Assembly (NCBI RefSeq): GCF_026625825.1 | Contig: NZ_CP113065.1 | Span: 1-64,000 of the forward strand | Origin: Pseudoxanthomonas sp. SL93 | Lineage (GTDB): Bacteria; Pseudomonadota; Gammaproteobacteria; Xanthomonadales; Xanthomonadaceae | Length of the DNA: 64,000 nucleotides | Reading direction: 5' to 3' | In this document: positions 36,863-44,688 of the stretch, piece by piece | Position numbering within the stretch: the first letter of the stretch is position 1 | Layout of the letters: each line of letters starts with the position of its first letter | Translations under genes and position numbers: made by a program | Notes under the pieces: model-generated | Database searches by the model: none | What the model was told of the DNA's origin: nothing | What the model saw: the letters and a program-made list of their open reading frames with translations, nothing else

Positions 36863-38674
36863 TTACTTCACGCCGTGCATCATCCGGCGCAGCAGCGGGG
36901 CCGCGATGAAGGCGAGCAGCGCGCAGCCCAGTCCTATCCACATCAGCAGCCAGAACAGGTCGGCATACCTGCCGGCCGCTTCCGCGACGTCCAGCGATTG
37001 GCCTTCGGGCACCTCAATGGCGGCGAGTTTGCCGAACAGGGCGGCCAAGGCTTCCGAAAACGCCGTCGCCAGGAACCACGTGCCCATCATCAGCCCCACC
37101 ACGCGCGGCACCGACAGCTGGGTGACCGCCGACAGGCTGACCGGCGCCAGGCACATCTCCCCGATCTCCAGGACCAGGTAGGCCAGCACCAGCCACCACA
37201 CACTTGCCATCTGCCCGGTCTCGCCGGCCTGCTGCGCGGCAATGGCCAAGGGTACGAACGACAAGCCCGCGAAAGCCAGGCCCAACGCCGACTTGAACGG
37301 CTTGGAAGGATCGCGTCCCCGGCGCCCGAGGCCCGCCCACAACCAGGCGAACGCGGGCGCCAGCAGTACCAGGAACAGCGCGCCCAGATAGGTCAACGAA
37401 CCCGCTGTCTGTGGCAACACCACGCTGTCGCGCAGCATCATGACCAGCATCAGCGCCGCCACGCCGATGAACAGCACACGCGGCGCTTTCGAGGCAGGAT
37501 CGCGTTCGGACATGCGCGCGGCCACCACGAACGACAGTGGCGCCAGCAGCAGCGACGCCATCGACCACGGCGCGCGCGAAAGGAACAGCCCCACGTTGGT
37601 CCACAGGTTGTCGGACCACACCATCACTTCCTGCGGCTGCACAAGCGAAGGTACCAGGTCCTTCGTCAGCAGGCGGTCGGTGAACATCACCCAGGAGCCA
37701 TAGGTCTGCTCGTACAGGGTGAAGAACACCAGGCACATGAAGATCATCGCCATCAGTGCCAGCATCTGCTGGCGCTGCACTGGCGTGCATTGCGTAGTGA
37801 TGAACCAGCCGAACCATGCCAGCACCACCAGCAGCACGACCAGCATCAGCATCAGCGCCAGCGAAATCTCGCCGCCCAGCGCGAACGCGCCATTGGCCGC
37901 CGCCCACAGCAGCCAGGCGATGGGCAGCACGCCGGCCAGCGCGCCGGCGTAAATCAGCCACTCACGCGGCACGCCCAGCACGCGCGTGCGCAATGCCGCC
38001 GCGTCGTTGGGTTCGGCATGGCCTTGCAGGTACTTCTGTCCCCACAGGAACATCGCCAGCCCCAGCAGCATGCCGATGCCCGCAGCGCCGAAACCGTACT
38101 TCCAGCCCAGCGTCTCGCCCAGGTACCCGCACACCAGCGAAGCGAACAGCGCCCCCAGGTTGATGCCGGCATAGAACAGGCTGAAACCGCCGTCGCGGCG
38201 CGCATCATCCGGCGGGTACAGTCGCCCGACGATGGTGGAGATGTTCGGCTTCAGGAAACCCACGCCCATGATGATCAGCGCAAGCGACAGGTAGGTCAGG
38301 CGGAGCGCGCCTTCGTCACGCGTGACCACGCCGCCGTCGGAGACCGCCGCCGTGCCTTCGAACGCCATGCCGGCGTGCCCCAGCACCAGCAACACGCCAC
38401 CGAACACCACCGCCTTGCGCATGCCCAGCCAGCGGTCGGCCAGCAGCCCGCCGATCACCGGGATGCAGTACACCAGTCCGCCGTAGGCGCCCAGCAGGTC
38501 ATAGCCGGCGTTGTCGCCGAACAGGTGGTACTTGGTCAGGTAGAGCAGCAGCAGCGCCTTCATCCCGTAGAAGGAGAAGCGCTCCCACATCTCGGTGAAG
38601 AAACAGACGTAGACACCCTTGGGATGGCCGAGGAAGTCGTCGCGGCCAGGGGAGGCAGGGGGAGGGTGGGGCAA
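36863..38674 (-). CDS. POT/PTR family proton-dependent peptide transporter
   Basis: A 603-residue inner-membrane transporter with about 12-14 helices, importing di- and tripeptides with protons. The family signature is FFTEMWERFSFYGMKALLLLY at residues about 24-44 (quoted in part). FGLKPN-like GFLKPNISTIVG and FYAGINLGALFASLV also fit. I chose the TTG at 38674, preceded by GGAG at six bases and by TATACT (38709-38704), because no ATG lies before the first conserved helix except 38818, which overlaps the divergent OPT gene and adds low-complexity residues. Flanked by S9 peptidases, it should import their products. Confidence 0.93.
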   Translation of the reverse strand: MPHPPPASPGRDDFLGHPKGVYVCFFTEMWERFSFYGMKALLLLYLTKYHLFGDNAGYDLLGAYGGLVYCIPVIGGLLADRWLGMRKAVVFGGVLLVLGHAGMAFEGTAAVSDGGVVTRDEGALRLTYLSLALIIMGVGFLKPNISTIVGRLYPPDDARRDGGFSLFYAGINLGALFASLVCGYLGETLGWKYGFGAAGIGMLLGLAMFLWGQKYLQGHAEPNDAAALRTRVLGVPREWLIYAGALAGVLPIAWLLWAAANGAFALGGEISLALMLMLVVLLVVLAWFGWFITTQCTPVQRQQMLALMAMIFMCLVFFTLYEQTYGSWVMFTDRLLTKDLVPSLVQPQEVMVWSDNLWTNVGLFLSRAPWSMASLLLAPLSFVVAARMSERDPASKAPRVLFIGVAALMLVMMLRDSVVLPQTAGSLTYLGALFLVLLAPAFAWLWAGLGRRGRDPSKPFKSALGLAFAGLSFVPLAIAAQQAGETGQMASVWWLVLAYLVLEIGEMCLAPVSLSAVTQLSVPRVVGLMMGTWFLATAFSEALAALFGKLAAIEVPEGQSLDVAEAAGRYADLFWLLMWIGLGCALLAFIAAPLLRRMMHGVK

Positions 38675-38703
38675 GGGCCGCTCCGGCGGGGTGGTCGCCG
38701 CCG

Positions 38704-38709
38704 AGTATA
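38704..38709 (-). promoter_or_regulatory. -10 element of the POT transporter gene
   Basis: TATACT on the minus strand (38709-38704), about 30 bases before the proposed TTG start. This placement supports the short N-terminus. A -35 is not evident. Confidence 0.45.
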
Positions 38710-38796
38710 GCGGCGGGTCCGGCGTGGCCCGTCCCGTGGCTGGACTTGCCGGGGGGCAACCGCTAGCGTGTCCGCTTTCGCCTTTCGGGAATACCC

Positions 38797-40785
38797 ATGA
38801 CCTCGCCGGGAACGCCACAACTCACCTTCCGCGCCGTCGTGCTGGCCATCGTGCTGGCCGTCGTGCTGTCGGCCGCCAATGCCTACCTGGGCCTGTTCGC
38901 CGGCCTGACCGTGGCCACCGCCATACCGGCGGCCGTCGTCTCGATGGGCGTGCTGCGCCTGCTGGGCGGCGGCACGATCCTGGAGAACAACATCGTGCAG
39001 ACCGGTGCCTCGGCCGGCTCATCGATCGCGGCGGGCGTCATCTTTACCATCCCGGCGCTGATCATCCTGGGCTACTGGCAGGACTTCCAGTATTCCTGGG
39101 TGCTGGCCATCGCCGGCCTGGGCGGCCTGCTGGGCGTGCTGTTCTCGGTGCCGCTGCGCCGCTCGATGATCGTCGAAGAGCCGCTGCCCTTCCCCGAGGG
39201 CAAGGCCGCGGCGGAAGTGCTGAAGGCGGGCGAGAATCCCGGTCCGGGCCTGAAGATCCTGGCGTTCTCCGCCGCCATCGGTGCCGTGCTGAAAGTCGCC
39301 GCGCACAGCGGCATGCGCCTGATCCCGGATACCGCGGCCGGCGCGGGCTTCTTCGGCAAGTACCTCGGCTACCTGGGCACCAACCTGTCGCCGGCGCTGC
39401 TGGGCGTGGGCTACATCGTCGGCCTGAACATCGGCATCGTGGTGCTGTCGGGCAGCATCCTGTCGTGGCACATCGCCATTCCGCTGTACCACATGTTCTT
39501 CATGGGTACCGATCCGGCGCTGGCGCAGAGCATCGCCGGCGCGGGTGCCGAAGACGTGGCCGGCGCCATCTGGTCGGCCAAGATCCGCTACCTGGGTGTG
39601 GGCGCCATGCTGATCGGCGGCGTGTGGACGCTGTTCTCGCTTCGCAAGTCGCTGCTGTCGGGCGTGAAGAGCGGCATCGCCGCCGCGCGTGCCGGATCGG
39701 GCGGTGCGGAAGTCGCGGAGACCGAGCGCGATCTGCCGATGAAGTGGATGCTGGTGGCCTTGGTGGTGTTCGTGCTGCCCTTGTTGCTCCTGTACCAGGC
39801 CATCGTCGGCATGTGGCACGTCAGCATCCCGATGGCGATCATCATGATCGTGGCGGGTTTCCTGTTCGTGTCCGTCTCGGCCTACCTGGCCGGCCTGGTG
39901 GGTTCGTCGAACAACCCGGTGTCGGGCATCACCATCGCCACCATCCTGTTCGCCTCGGTCGTGCTGCTGCTGTTGCTGGGCGAGAGCGGGCGCATGGCGG
40001 TCGGGGTGGGGGGGGCGCCGCTGGGCGCGGTCGCCGCGATCATGATCGGCGCGGTGGTGTGCTGCGCGGCGGCGGTGGGCGGCGACAACCTGCAGGATCT
40101 CAAGGCCGGCTACATCGTCGGCGCCACGCCGTGGAAGCAGCAGCTGATGCTGGGCATCGGTGCGTTCTCCTGCGCGCTGATCATGGCCCCGGTGCTGAAC
40201 ATCCTGTCCGAGGCCTACGGCATCGGCGCGCCGACGGCCGAACATCCAAACCCGCTCTCCGCACCGCAGGCCACGCTGATGGCCTCGGTCGCCAAGGGCC
40301 TGTTCGGCGGCGAACTGCCGTGGGGCATCATCGCCATCGGCGCCGTCATCGGTGCGGTCATCATCGCCACCGACGAGGTGCTGAAGGCCCGGAAAAGCAG
40401 CTTCCGCGTGCCGGTGCTGGCGGCCGCCATCGGCATCTACCTGCCGCTGGAGCTGATGGTGCCGATCTTCCTCGGCGGCCTGCTGGCATACCTGGTCGAG
40501 AAGCGCCACGGCATGGTCGGCACCAAGGACGAGGAAGCACGCGACCGCCTGCACCGCCCGGGCACGCTGTTCGCCGCCGGCCTGATCACCGGCGAGGCGT
40601 TGATGGGCATCGCCGTGGGCGTGGCCATCTACGCCACCAAGGATCGCGACGTGCTGGTGCTGCCGGAGGCGTTCCAGCAGGGTGAGGTCGTCGGCCTGGT
40701 GATCCTGGCCATCGTCGGCTGGCTGCTGTACCGCACCGGCGCCAAGTCGAAGGCGCTGGGCGACGTGGAGCCCGGTCCCCGCTGA
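38797..40785 (+). CDS. OPT family oligopeptide transporter
   Basis: A 662-residue integral membrane protein, hydrophobic throughout, with about 14-16 helices. The opening LSAANAYLGLFAGLTVATAIPAA and GASAGSSIAAGVIFTIPALI, plus VGGDNLQDLKAGYIVGATPWKQQ and ATDEVLKARKSSFRVPVLAAA, match bacterial OPT transporters of oligopeptides. It is divergent from the POT gene and precedes a third S9 peptidase. The strong Gly/Ala bias is typical of the family. Confidence 0.93.
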   Translation: MTSPGTPQLTFRAVVLAIVLAVVLSAANAYLGLFAGLTVATAIPAAVVSMGVLRLLGGGTILENNIVQTGASAGSSIAAGVIFTIPALIILGYWQDFQYSWVLAIAGLGGLLGVLFSVPLRRSMIVEEPLPFPEGKAAAEVLKAGENPGPGLKILAFSAAIGAVLKVAAHSGMRLIPDTAAGAGFFGKYLGYLGTNLSPALLGVGYIVGLNIGIVVLSGSILSWHIAIPLYHMFFMGTDPALAQSIAGAGAEDVAGAIWSAKIRYLGVGAMLIGGVWTLFSLRKSLLSGVKSGIAAARAGSGGAEVAETERDLPMKWMLVALVVFVLPLLLLYQAIVGMWHVSIPMAIIMIVAGFLFVSVSAYLAGLVGSSNNPVSGITIATILFASVVLLLLLGESGRMAVGVGGAPLGAVAAIMIGAVVCCAAAVGGDNLQDLKAGYIVGATPWKQQLMLGIGAFSCALIMAPVLNILSEAYGIGAPTAEHPNPLSAPQATLMASVAKGLFGGELPWGIIAIGAVIGAVIIATDEVLKARKSSFRVPVLAAAIGIYLPLELMVPIFLGGLLAYLVEKRHGMVGTKDEEARDRLHRPGTLFAAGLITGEALMGIAVGVAIYATKDRDVLVLPEAFQQGEVVGLVILAIVGWLLYRTGAKSKALGDVEPGPR

Positions 40786-40795
40786 CCGGACACAT

Positions 40796-40827
40796 GGCGC
40801 AAAGGCGTGACCTCACGCCTTTGCGCC
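40796..40827 (+). other. long intergenic hairpin without T tract
   Basis: GGCGCAAAGGCGTGA (40796-40810) pairs perfectly with TCACGCCTTTGCGCC (40813-40827), leaving two bases between arms (a practical 14-bp stem with a 4-base loop). It lies 10 bases after the OPT stop. No T run follows, so it is not a standard terminator; it may protect the transcript end or work with other factors. Confidence 0.6.
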
Positions 40828-40850
40828 GCGGCGCGCTTAGCGCCTACCAT
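40821..40850 (+). promoter_or_regulatory. candidate promoter of S9 peptidase 3
   Basis: TTGCGC (40821-40826) and TACCAT (40845-40850) are 18 bases apart, 28 bases before the start codon. The -35 overlaps the right arm of the hairpin. Neither element is close to consensus. Confidence 0.35.
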
Positions 40851-40878
40851 CGGGGTTTCCCTGTTGCCGGAGCCCCGG

Positions 40879-42960
40879 ATGAAGCTGAAATCCGCCCTGT
40901 TGCCCCTCTACCTGCTGGCGGCGCTGCCGTCACTGGCTGTCGCCCGCGGTCTGGACGTGCGCGACCTGCAGAAGCTGGACCGCGTGTCCTCGCCGGTCCT
41001 TTCGCCTGATGGCGGCACCGTGGTGTTCGCCAAGCGCATCGTCGATGCCGAGGTGGTCAAGGCCAGCAGCAGCCTGTGGGTGCGCAACCTGCTGACCCGC
41101 GACATGGCGCCGCCCAAGCGGCTGACACCGGAAGGCTGGAGCGTCAATTCGCCCTCGTTCTCGCCGGACGGCAGGACGGTCTATTTCCTCAGCGCCAAGT
41201 CCGGCACGCAGCAGTTGTACGCGCTGCCGATCGCCGGTGGTACGCCGCGCCAGCTGACGGCCTTCGCTCTGGACGTGGCCAGCTACAAGCTGTCGCCGGA
41301 TGGGACGCGCGTACTCTTCAGCACCGATACCTTCGCCGAGTGCAAGGCCGACTTCGCCTGCACGAAGAAAAAGCTCGACGACACCGCCGCGAAAAAGAGC
41401 TCCGGCGTGGTCTACGACGGCCTGTTCGTACGCCACTGGGACACCTGGGCCGATGGCCGTCGCAGCCGCCTGTTCGTCGCGGCGCTGCCGCAGGGCAAGG
41501 CGAGGGCGGTAGGCGTCGCCACGTCACTGAGCGATGCGATCGACGGCGATGCGCCGTCCAAGCCGTTCGGTGGCGCCGATGAATACACCTGGTCGCCGGA
41601 CGGCAACGCCGTCGTCGCCGCGATCCGCGTGGCGGGCAAGAGCGAGGCGTGGTCCACCAACTTCGACCTGTACCAGTTCGCTGCCGACGGCAGCACGGCA
41701 CCGGTCAACCTGACCGCCGCGAATCCGGCGTGGGATACCGGTCCGGTGTTCAGCGCCGACGGCAAGACCCTCTACTACCGGGCGATGAAGCGGCCCGGCT
41801 TCGAAGCCGACCGCTTCGGGCTGATGGCGATGGACGTCGCCACGAAGCAGGTGCGCGAGATCGCGCCGACGTGGGACCGTTCCGCCGATGGCATCGCGCT
41901 GTCGCAGGATGGCAAGACGATCTACACCACCGCGCAGGACGTGGGCCAGCACCCGCTGTTCGCGGTGGATGCGGCGAACGGCGAGGTGAAGAAGATCGTG
42001 GGCGATGGCAGCATCTCGTCGTTCGAGATCGCCGGCGATACGCTGGCGTTCACCCGCAACACGCTGAAGAGCGGCGACCAGCTGTTCGTCACCACCACGG
42101 CGGGCGAGCCCTTGCGCGCCATCACGCCCAGCGCCGGCGACATGCTGAAGGACGTCCAGTTCGGCGACTACGAGCAGTTCACCTTCAAGGGCTGGAACAA
42201 CGAAACCGTGCATGGCTACGTGGTCAAGCCGCACGACTACGTGGAAGGCCGGAAGTACCCGGTCGCGTTCCTGATCCATGGTGGCCCGCAGGGCAGCTTC
42301 GGCGATGGCTGGAGCTACCGCTGGAATCCGCAGACGTACGCGGGACAGGGCTATGCGGTGGTGATGATCGACTTCCACGGTTCCACCGGCTACGGCCAGG
42401 CCTTCACCGATGCGATCAGCCAGCACTGGGGCGACCGTCCGCTGGAAGACCTGCAGAAGGGCTGGGCCGCCGCGCAGAAGAAGTACACGTTCCTCGATGG
42501 CGGCAAGGCCTGCGCGCTGGGCGCCAGCTACGGCGGCTACATGATCAACTGGATCGCCGGCAACTGGTTCGACAGGAACGGCAATTCGCCGTGGAAGTGC
42601 CTGGTCAACCACGACGGCGTATTCGACCTGCGTTCCATGGGTTACGTCACCGAGGAGCTGTGGTTCACCGAGTGGGAGAACGGCGGCACGCCGTACGAGG
42701 TGTCCAAGAACATCGAGAAGTTCAACCCGGTCAACCACGTTGCCAAGTGGCGCGTGCCGATGCTGGTGGTGCAGGGCGAGAAAGACTACCGCGTGCCGGT
42801 GGACCAGGGCCTGTCCACGTTCACCGCGCTGCAGCGCAAGGGCATCGACTCCAAGCTGCTGTACTTCCCCGACGAGAACCATTGGGTGCTGAAGCCGCAG
42901 AACAGCATCCTGTGGCATGACACCGTCAACGGCTGGCTGAAGCAGCATATCGGCCAGTGA
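40879..42960 (+). CDS. exported S9 family peptidase 3 (prolyl oligopeptidase fold)
   Basis: A 693-residue S9 peptidase: signal peptide MKLKSALLPLYLLAALPSLAVA, propeller repeats with PVLSPDGGTVVF, PSFSPDGRTVYF and KLSPDGTRVLF, then a hydrolase domain with Ser550 in LGASYGGYMINW, Asp in GEKDYRVPVDQG and His in DENHWVLKP. It resembles acylaminoacyl-/dipeptidyl-peptidase types (S9C) more than the two upstream S9 proteins. ATG 40879 gives a clean signal. Confidence 0.93.
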   Translation: MKLKSALLPLYLLAALPSLAVARGLDVRDLQKLDRVSSPVLSPDGGTVVFAKRIVDAEVVKASSSLWVRNLLTRDMAPPKRLTPEGWSVNSPSFSPDGRTVYFLSAKSGTQQLYALPIAGGTPRQLTAFALDVASYKLSPDGTRVLFSTDTFAECKADFACTKKKLDDTAAKKSSGVVYDGLFVRHWDTWADGRRSRLFVAALPQGKARAVGVATSLSDAIDGDAPSKPFGGADEYTWSPDGNAVVAAIRVAGKSEAWSTNFDLYQFAADGSTAPVNLTAANPAWDTGPVFSADGKTLYYRAMKRPGFEADRFGLMAMDVATKQVREIAPTWDRSADGIALSQDGKTIYTTAQDVGQHPLFAVDAANGEVKKIVGDGSISSFEIAGDTLAFTRNTLKSGDQLFVTTTAGEPLRAITPSAGDMLKDVQFGDYEQFTFKGWNNETVHGYVVKPHDYVEGRKYPVAFLIHGGPQGSFGDGWSYRWNPQTYAGQGYAVVMIDFHGSTGYGQAFTDAISQHWGDRPLEDLQKGWAAAQKKYTFLDGGKACALGASYGGYMINWIAGNWFDRNGNSPWKCLVNHDGVFDLRSMGYVTEELWFTEWENGGTPYEVSKNIEKFNPVNHVAKWRVPMLVVQGEKDYRVPVDQGLSTFTALQRKGIDSKLLYFPDENHWVLKPQNSILWHDTVNGWLKQHIGQ

Positions 42961-42968
42961 GCCGCACC

Positions 42969-42996
42969 GGCCGTGGCGGATCCCGTCGCCACGGCC
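42969..42996 (+). other. GC-rich intergenic hairpin without T tract
   Basis: GGCCGTGGCG (42969-42978) pairs perfectly with CGCCACGGCC (42987-42996), loop of eight. It lies 8 bases after the S9 stop and 24 before the DUF819 start. No T run follows. Confidence 0.5.
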
Positions 42997-43020
42997 CGTC
43001 CATCCTGACGGAGTCATCGC

Positions 43021-44283
43021 ATGGCCGTTGAAAGCGTGGAGCCATCCACCGCACTGATCCAGAACGACATCGTCCTGTTCGGCCTGATCGCCGCCACCCT
43101 GGGCGTGGTCTTCTGGACGTCCTCGCGCGATACGGGCTTCTTCAAGAAGTTCTACACCTACGTGCCGGCGCTGCTGCTGTGCTACTTCATTCCCGGCATC
43201 TACAACAGCATCGGCCTGATCGATGGCAACGCGAGCAAGCTCTACAACCCGGTCGCCAGTCGGGTGCTGCTGCCCGCCGCGCTGGTGCTGCTGACGCTGA
43301 CCATCGACCTGAAGGGCGTGCTGAAGCTCGGTCCCAAGCTGCTGGCGATGTACGCGGGCGCGTCGATCAGCGTGATGCTGGGCGCGTGGGTCGCGTTCTG
43401 GCTGATGGGCCTGATCCATCCCGAGACGGTGGCCGGCGATACCTGGGGCGGCATGGCGGCACTCGCGGGCAGCTGGATTGGTGGCGGCGCCAACATGCTG
43501 GCGATGAAGGAAGTCTTCGCCGTGGATGAAACCACGTTCGGCCAGTTCGTCGTGGTGGACGTCAGCGTCGGTTATGTGTGGATGGCGGTGCTGATCTTCC
43601 TGGCCAACCGTGCACAGGCGATCGATGCACGCACCGGCGCGGACACCCGCGCGATCGAGGATCTCAAGGAGCGCCTCGCCAACTACCAGAAGCAGCACGA
43701 ACGCGTCACCACGCTGCCTGACCTGATGGTCATCCTGGGCATCGCGTTCGGTACCGTCGGCCTCTCGCACGCCATCGCAGGCCCGGCATCGTCATGGTTC
43801 GCGCAGAACGTCTCGTGGGCAAGGCAGGTCAGCCTGCACGAACCCTTCGTGTGGGTCGTCGTGCTGTCGACCTTCGTGGGCCTCGGCCTAAGCCTGACCC
43901 GTGCGCGCACGCTGGACGGTGCGGGCGCGTCGAAGATAGGCGCGCTGTTCCTGTACATCCTGATCGCCTGCATCGGCATGCAGATGGACATCGGCTCGCT
44001 CGCCGACAAGCCGTGGCTGCTGGCGCTGGGCCTGATCTGGATCCTGGTGCACATCGTGCTGCTGCTGTTGCTGGCCAGGTTGCTGCGCGTACCGTTCTTC
44101 TATTTCGCGATGGGGTCGCAGAGCAACATCGGCGGCCCGGCCTCGGCGCCGGTGGTGGCGACCGTGTTCCACCCGTCGCTGGCACCGGTGGGCGCGCTGC
44201 TGGGCGCATTGGGCTATGCGACGGGTACCGTCGCTGCCTATGTCGTCGGCGTGGTGCTGCGTGGGATGGCAGGGCAGGGCTGA
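43021..44283 (+). CDS. DUF819 family membrane protein
   Basis: A 420-residue integral membrane protein with about 10-12 helices. The arrangement (LVLLTLTIDLKGVLKLGPKL, GGMAALAGSWIGGGANMLAMKE, MGSQSNIGGPASAPVVATVF) is typical of DUF819 (YjcL-like) proteins, which look like two-repeat transporters. Substrate unknown; its place after the peptide cluster suggests, but does not show, amino-acid or peptide export. A bidirectional terminator follows, after a REP-like repeat. Confidence 0.85.
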   Translation: MAVESVEPSTALIQNDIVLFGLIAATLGVVFWTSSRDTGFFKKFYTYVPALLLCYFIPGIYNSIGLIDGNASKLYNPVASRVLLPAALVLLTLTIDLKGVLKLGPKLLAMYAGASISVMLGAWVAFWLMGLIHPETVAGDTWGGMAALAGSWIGGGANMLAMKEVFAVDETTFGQFVVVDVSVGYVWMAVLIFLANRAQAIDARTGADTRAIEDLKERLANYQKQHERVTTLPDLMVILGIAFGTVGLSHAIAGPASSWFAQNVSWARQVSLHEPFVWVVVLSTFVGLGLSLTRARTLDGAGASKIGALFLYILIACIGMQMDIGSLADKPWLLALGLIWILVHIVLLLLLARLLRVPFFYFAMGSQSNIGGPASAPVVATVFHPSLAPVGALLGALGYATGTVAAYVVGVVLRGMAGQG

Positions 44284-44299
44284 CGCGGGGGCTGTGTAC

Positions 44300-44348
44300 T
44301 GTAGGAGCGACGTAAGACGCGACCGGAAACACCAACGTCGCGACTTAC
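44300..44348. repeat. REP-like GTAG repeat with inverted partner
   Basis: TGTAGGAGCGACGTAAGACG at 44300-44319 continues to CGACCG (44325). A partial inverted copy, CGTCGCGACTTAC (44336-44348), can pair with it (one mismatch). The same element occurs near 47.95 and 48.08 kb. GTAG-headed REP elements are common in xanthomonads and Stenotrophomonas. Confidence 0.75.
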
Positions 44349-44395
44349 CGATGCCGGCGGCATGCCGGCACCAGTCCCACCGGAAAGCCGGAACG

Positions 44396-44426
44396 AAAAA
44401 GGGCGAAGCCACTGCTTCGCCCTTTT
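44396..44426. terminator. bidirectional terminator between DUF819 and ybdD genes
   Basis: A 13-bp perfect stem, AAAAGGGCGAAGC (44397-44409) with GCTTCGCCCTTTT (44414-44426), and a CACT loop. A/T-rich arms on either side let it act for both convergent genes. Confidence 0.85.
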
Positions 44427-44448
44427 CGTTTCCACTACCGCTGGAACC

Positions 44449-44673
44449 TCAGCAGCAGCGGAATCCGCTCCGGCCACCGAACCTGGCTTCCTGCCGCTCG
44501 CGGAAGAACGTCTTGTAGTCCATCGGTTCGCGGTCCGGATGCTTCTCCAGGATGTGCCGCACGTAATTGTCGTAGTCCGGGATGCCGCAGCAGAGGCGTG
44601 CGGTCTGCACCAGCCTTCGCCACACACGCTTGTGCGTGGCGAAGTGTTCCAGTGGGACGAGTTGGGTACCCAT
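44449..44673 (-). CDS. ybdD: YbdD/YjiX family small protein
   Basis: A 74-residue soluble protein with a Cys pair in ARLCCGIPDYDNYVRHILE and a C-terminal RFGGRSGFRCC. It matches the YbdD/YjiX family, which is encoded next to CstA/BtsT-type transporters and is needed for their pyruvate uptake. It follows cstA by 15 bases, on the same strand. Confidence 0.9.
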   Translation of the reverse strand: MGTQLVPLEHFATHKRVWRRLVQTARLCCGIPDYDNYVRHILEKHPDREPMDYKTFFRERQEARFGGRSGFRCC

Positions 44674-44688
44674 GTCGCCGTCTCCCGG

